Both the position numbers and the translations under genes were made by a program. The notes beneath the pieces are model-generated. The model was not told the DNA's origin, did not search any database, and saw nothing but the letters and a program-made list of their open reading frames with translations. Of a stretch of DNA of 42,323 nucleotides, positions 42,318 to 42,323 are shown in pieces. Source of the stretch: Henriciella aquimarina (lineage in GTDB: Bacteria > Pseudomonadota > Alphaproteobacteria > Caulobacterales > Hyphomonadaceae); contig NZ_NCST01000032.1 of the NCBI RefSeq assembly GCF_002088975.1, forward strand, positions 1 through 42,323, written 5' to 3'. Within the stretch, counting starts at the first letter, position 1. Every line of letters begins with the position of its first letter.

Positions 42318-42323
42318 GTCTCA

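Larger units (their letters stand above)
41116..42323 (-). mobile_element. IS3-family insertion sequence (cut by the window edge)
   Basis: Contains orfB (41179-42009) and orfA (42042-42317), both reading leftward, in the IS3 pattern. The inner end near 41116 reads TGGTCTGCCCCACC..., compatible with a TG-starting IS3-type terminal repeat; the other end is past the window. The insertion has cut the SDR-SPW-VKOR gene. Confidence 0.85.

Noticed and set aside
1..42323. The window as one composite transposon bounded by insertion sequences
   Set aside because: The two edge elements are of different families (IS256 and IS3) and the DNA between is mostly ordinary chromosomal genes such as recG, mfd and hldE.
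1..42323. CRISPR array, tRNA, rRNA or prophage
   Set aside because: No regularly spaced repeats, no cloverleaf-like or rRNA sequence, and no phage structural genes were seen.

Overview
The window reads as chromosomal DNA of a GC-rich alphaproteobacterium. The recG / sdhE-like / mfd neighbourhood, the acyl-CoA and CaiB-type enzymes, the ChrR-type regulator with its photolyase / CFA-synthase-like cluster, and the ornithine decarboxylase paired with a deoxyhypusine-synthase-like enzyme all fit that class. A member of or near the Hyphomonadaceae is my guess; no rRNA or tRNA gene is present to settle it. The window starts at the end of an IS256-family element and stops inside an IS3-family element, so both edges are repeated DNA.

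Layout. 1-1427: IS256-family element. 1428-2002: decayed DNA with a perfect palindrome, a short direct repeat and a probable TetR fragment. 2003-5637: a crotonase gene, then a polyamine unit (small ORF, structured leader, ornithine decarboxylase, deoxyhypusine-synthase-like enzyme, strong terminator). 5634-8649: sulfur amino acid operon cysK - sulfurtransferase - cystathionine beta-lyase, coupled by stop/start overlaps. 8718-14884: a cluster resembling the singlet-oxygen / photo-oxidative stress set of Rhodobacter: a ChrR-like cupin protein and a secreted protein on the plus strand, and an overlapping photolyase - FAD oxidoreductase - DUF1365 - CFA-synthase-like operon on the minus strand. Both arms start with the same promoter-like pattern, TGATCC-N18-TAAC, but no sigma factor gene is present. 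14992-21557: hldE, a three-gene acyl-CoA-linked phosphotransferase operon, DUF502 membrane protein, recG. 21670-26644: sdhE-like, mfd, alpha-methylacyl-CoA racemase-like. 26703-26839: a candidate small RNA ending in a terminator. 26979-30337: XRE regulator, LysR regulator divergent from two GNAT-like genes, pcm.

30424-38812: a LysR regulator divergent from a co-directional set: a frameshifted RibD-C/DHFR-like gene, a secreted cupin, an MFS transporter, a cyclophilin-like protein and a three-subunit periplasmic molybdenum aldehyde oxidoreductase (PaoABC type). 38912-41119: a large SDR-epimerase / SPW / VKOR fusion whose N-terminus has been removed by the IS3-family insertion that fills the right edge.

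Most operons use very tight spacing (ATGA, GTGA and TAATG overlaps). Three convergent gene pairs meet at short palindromes that hold both stop codons, and a fourth pair overlaps by 51 coding bases. The most interesting points are the paired ECF-like promoters around a ChrR-like protein that lacks the zinc ligands and has no partner sigma factor, the ornithine decarboxylase leader with mutually exclusive stems, a photolyase with no standard start codon where one is needed, the unannotated structured RNA near 26.7 kb, and the three-domain SDR-SPW-VKOR fusion.
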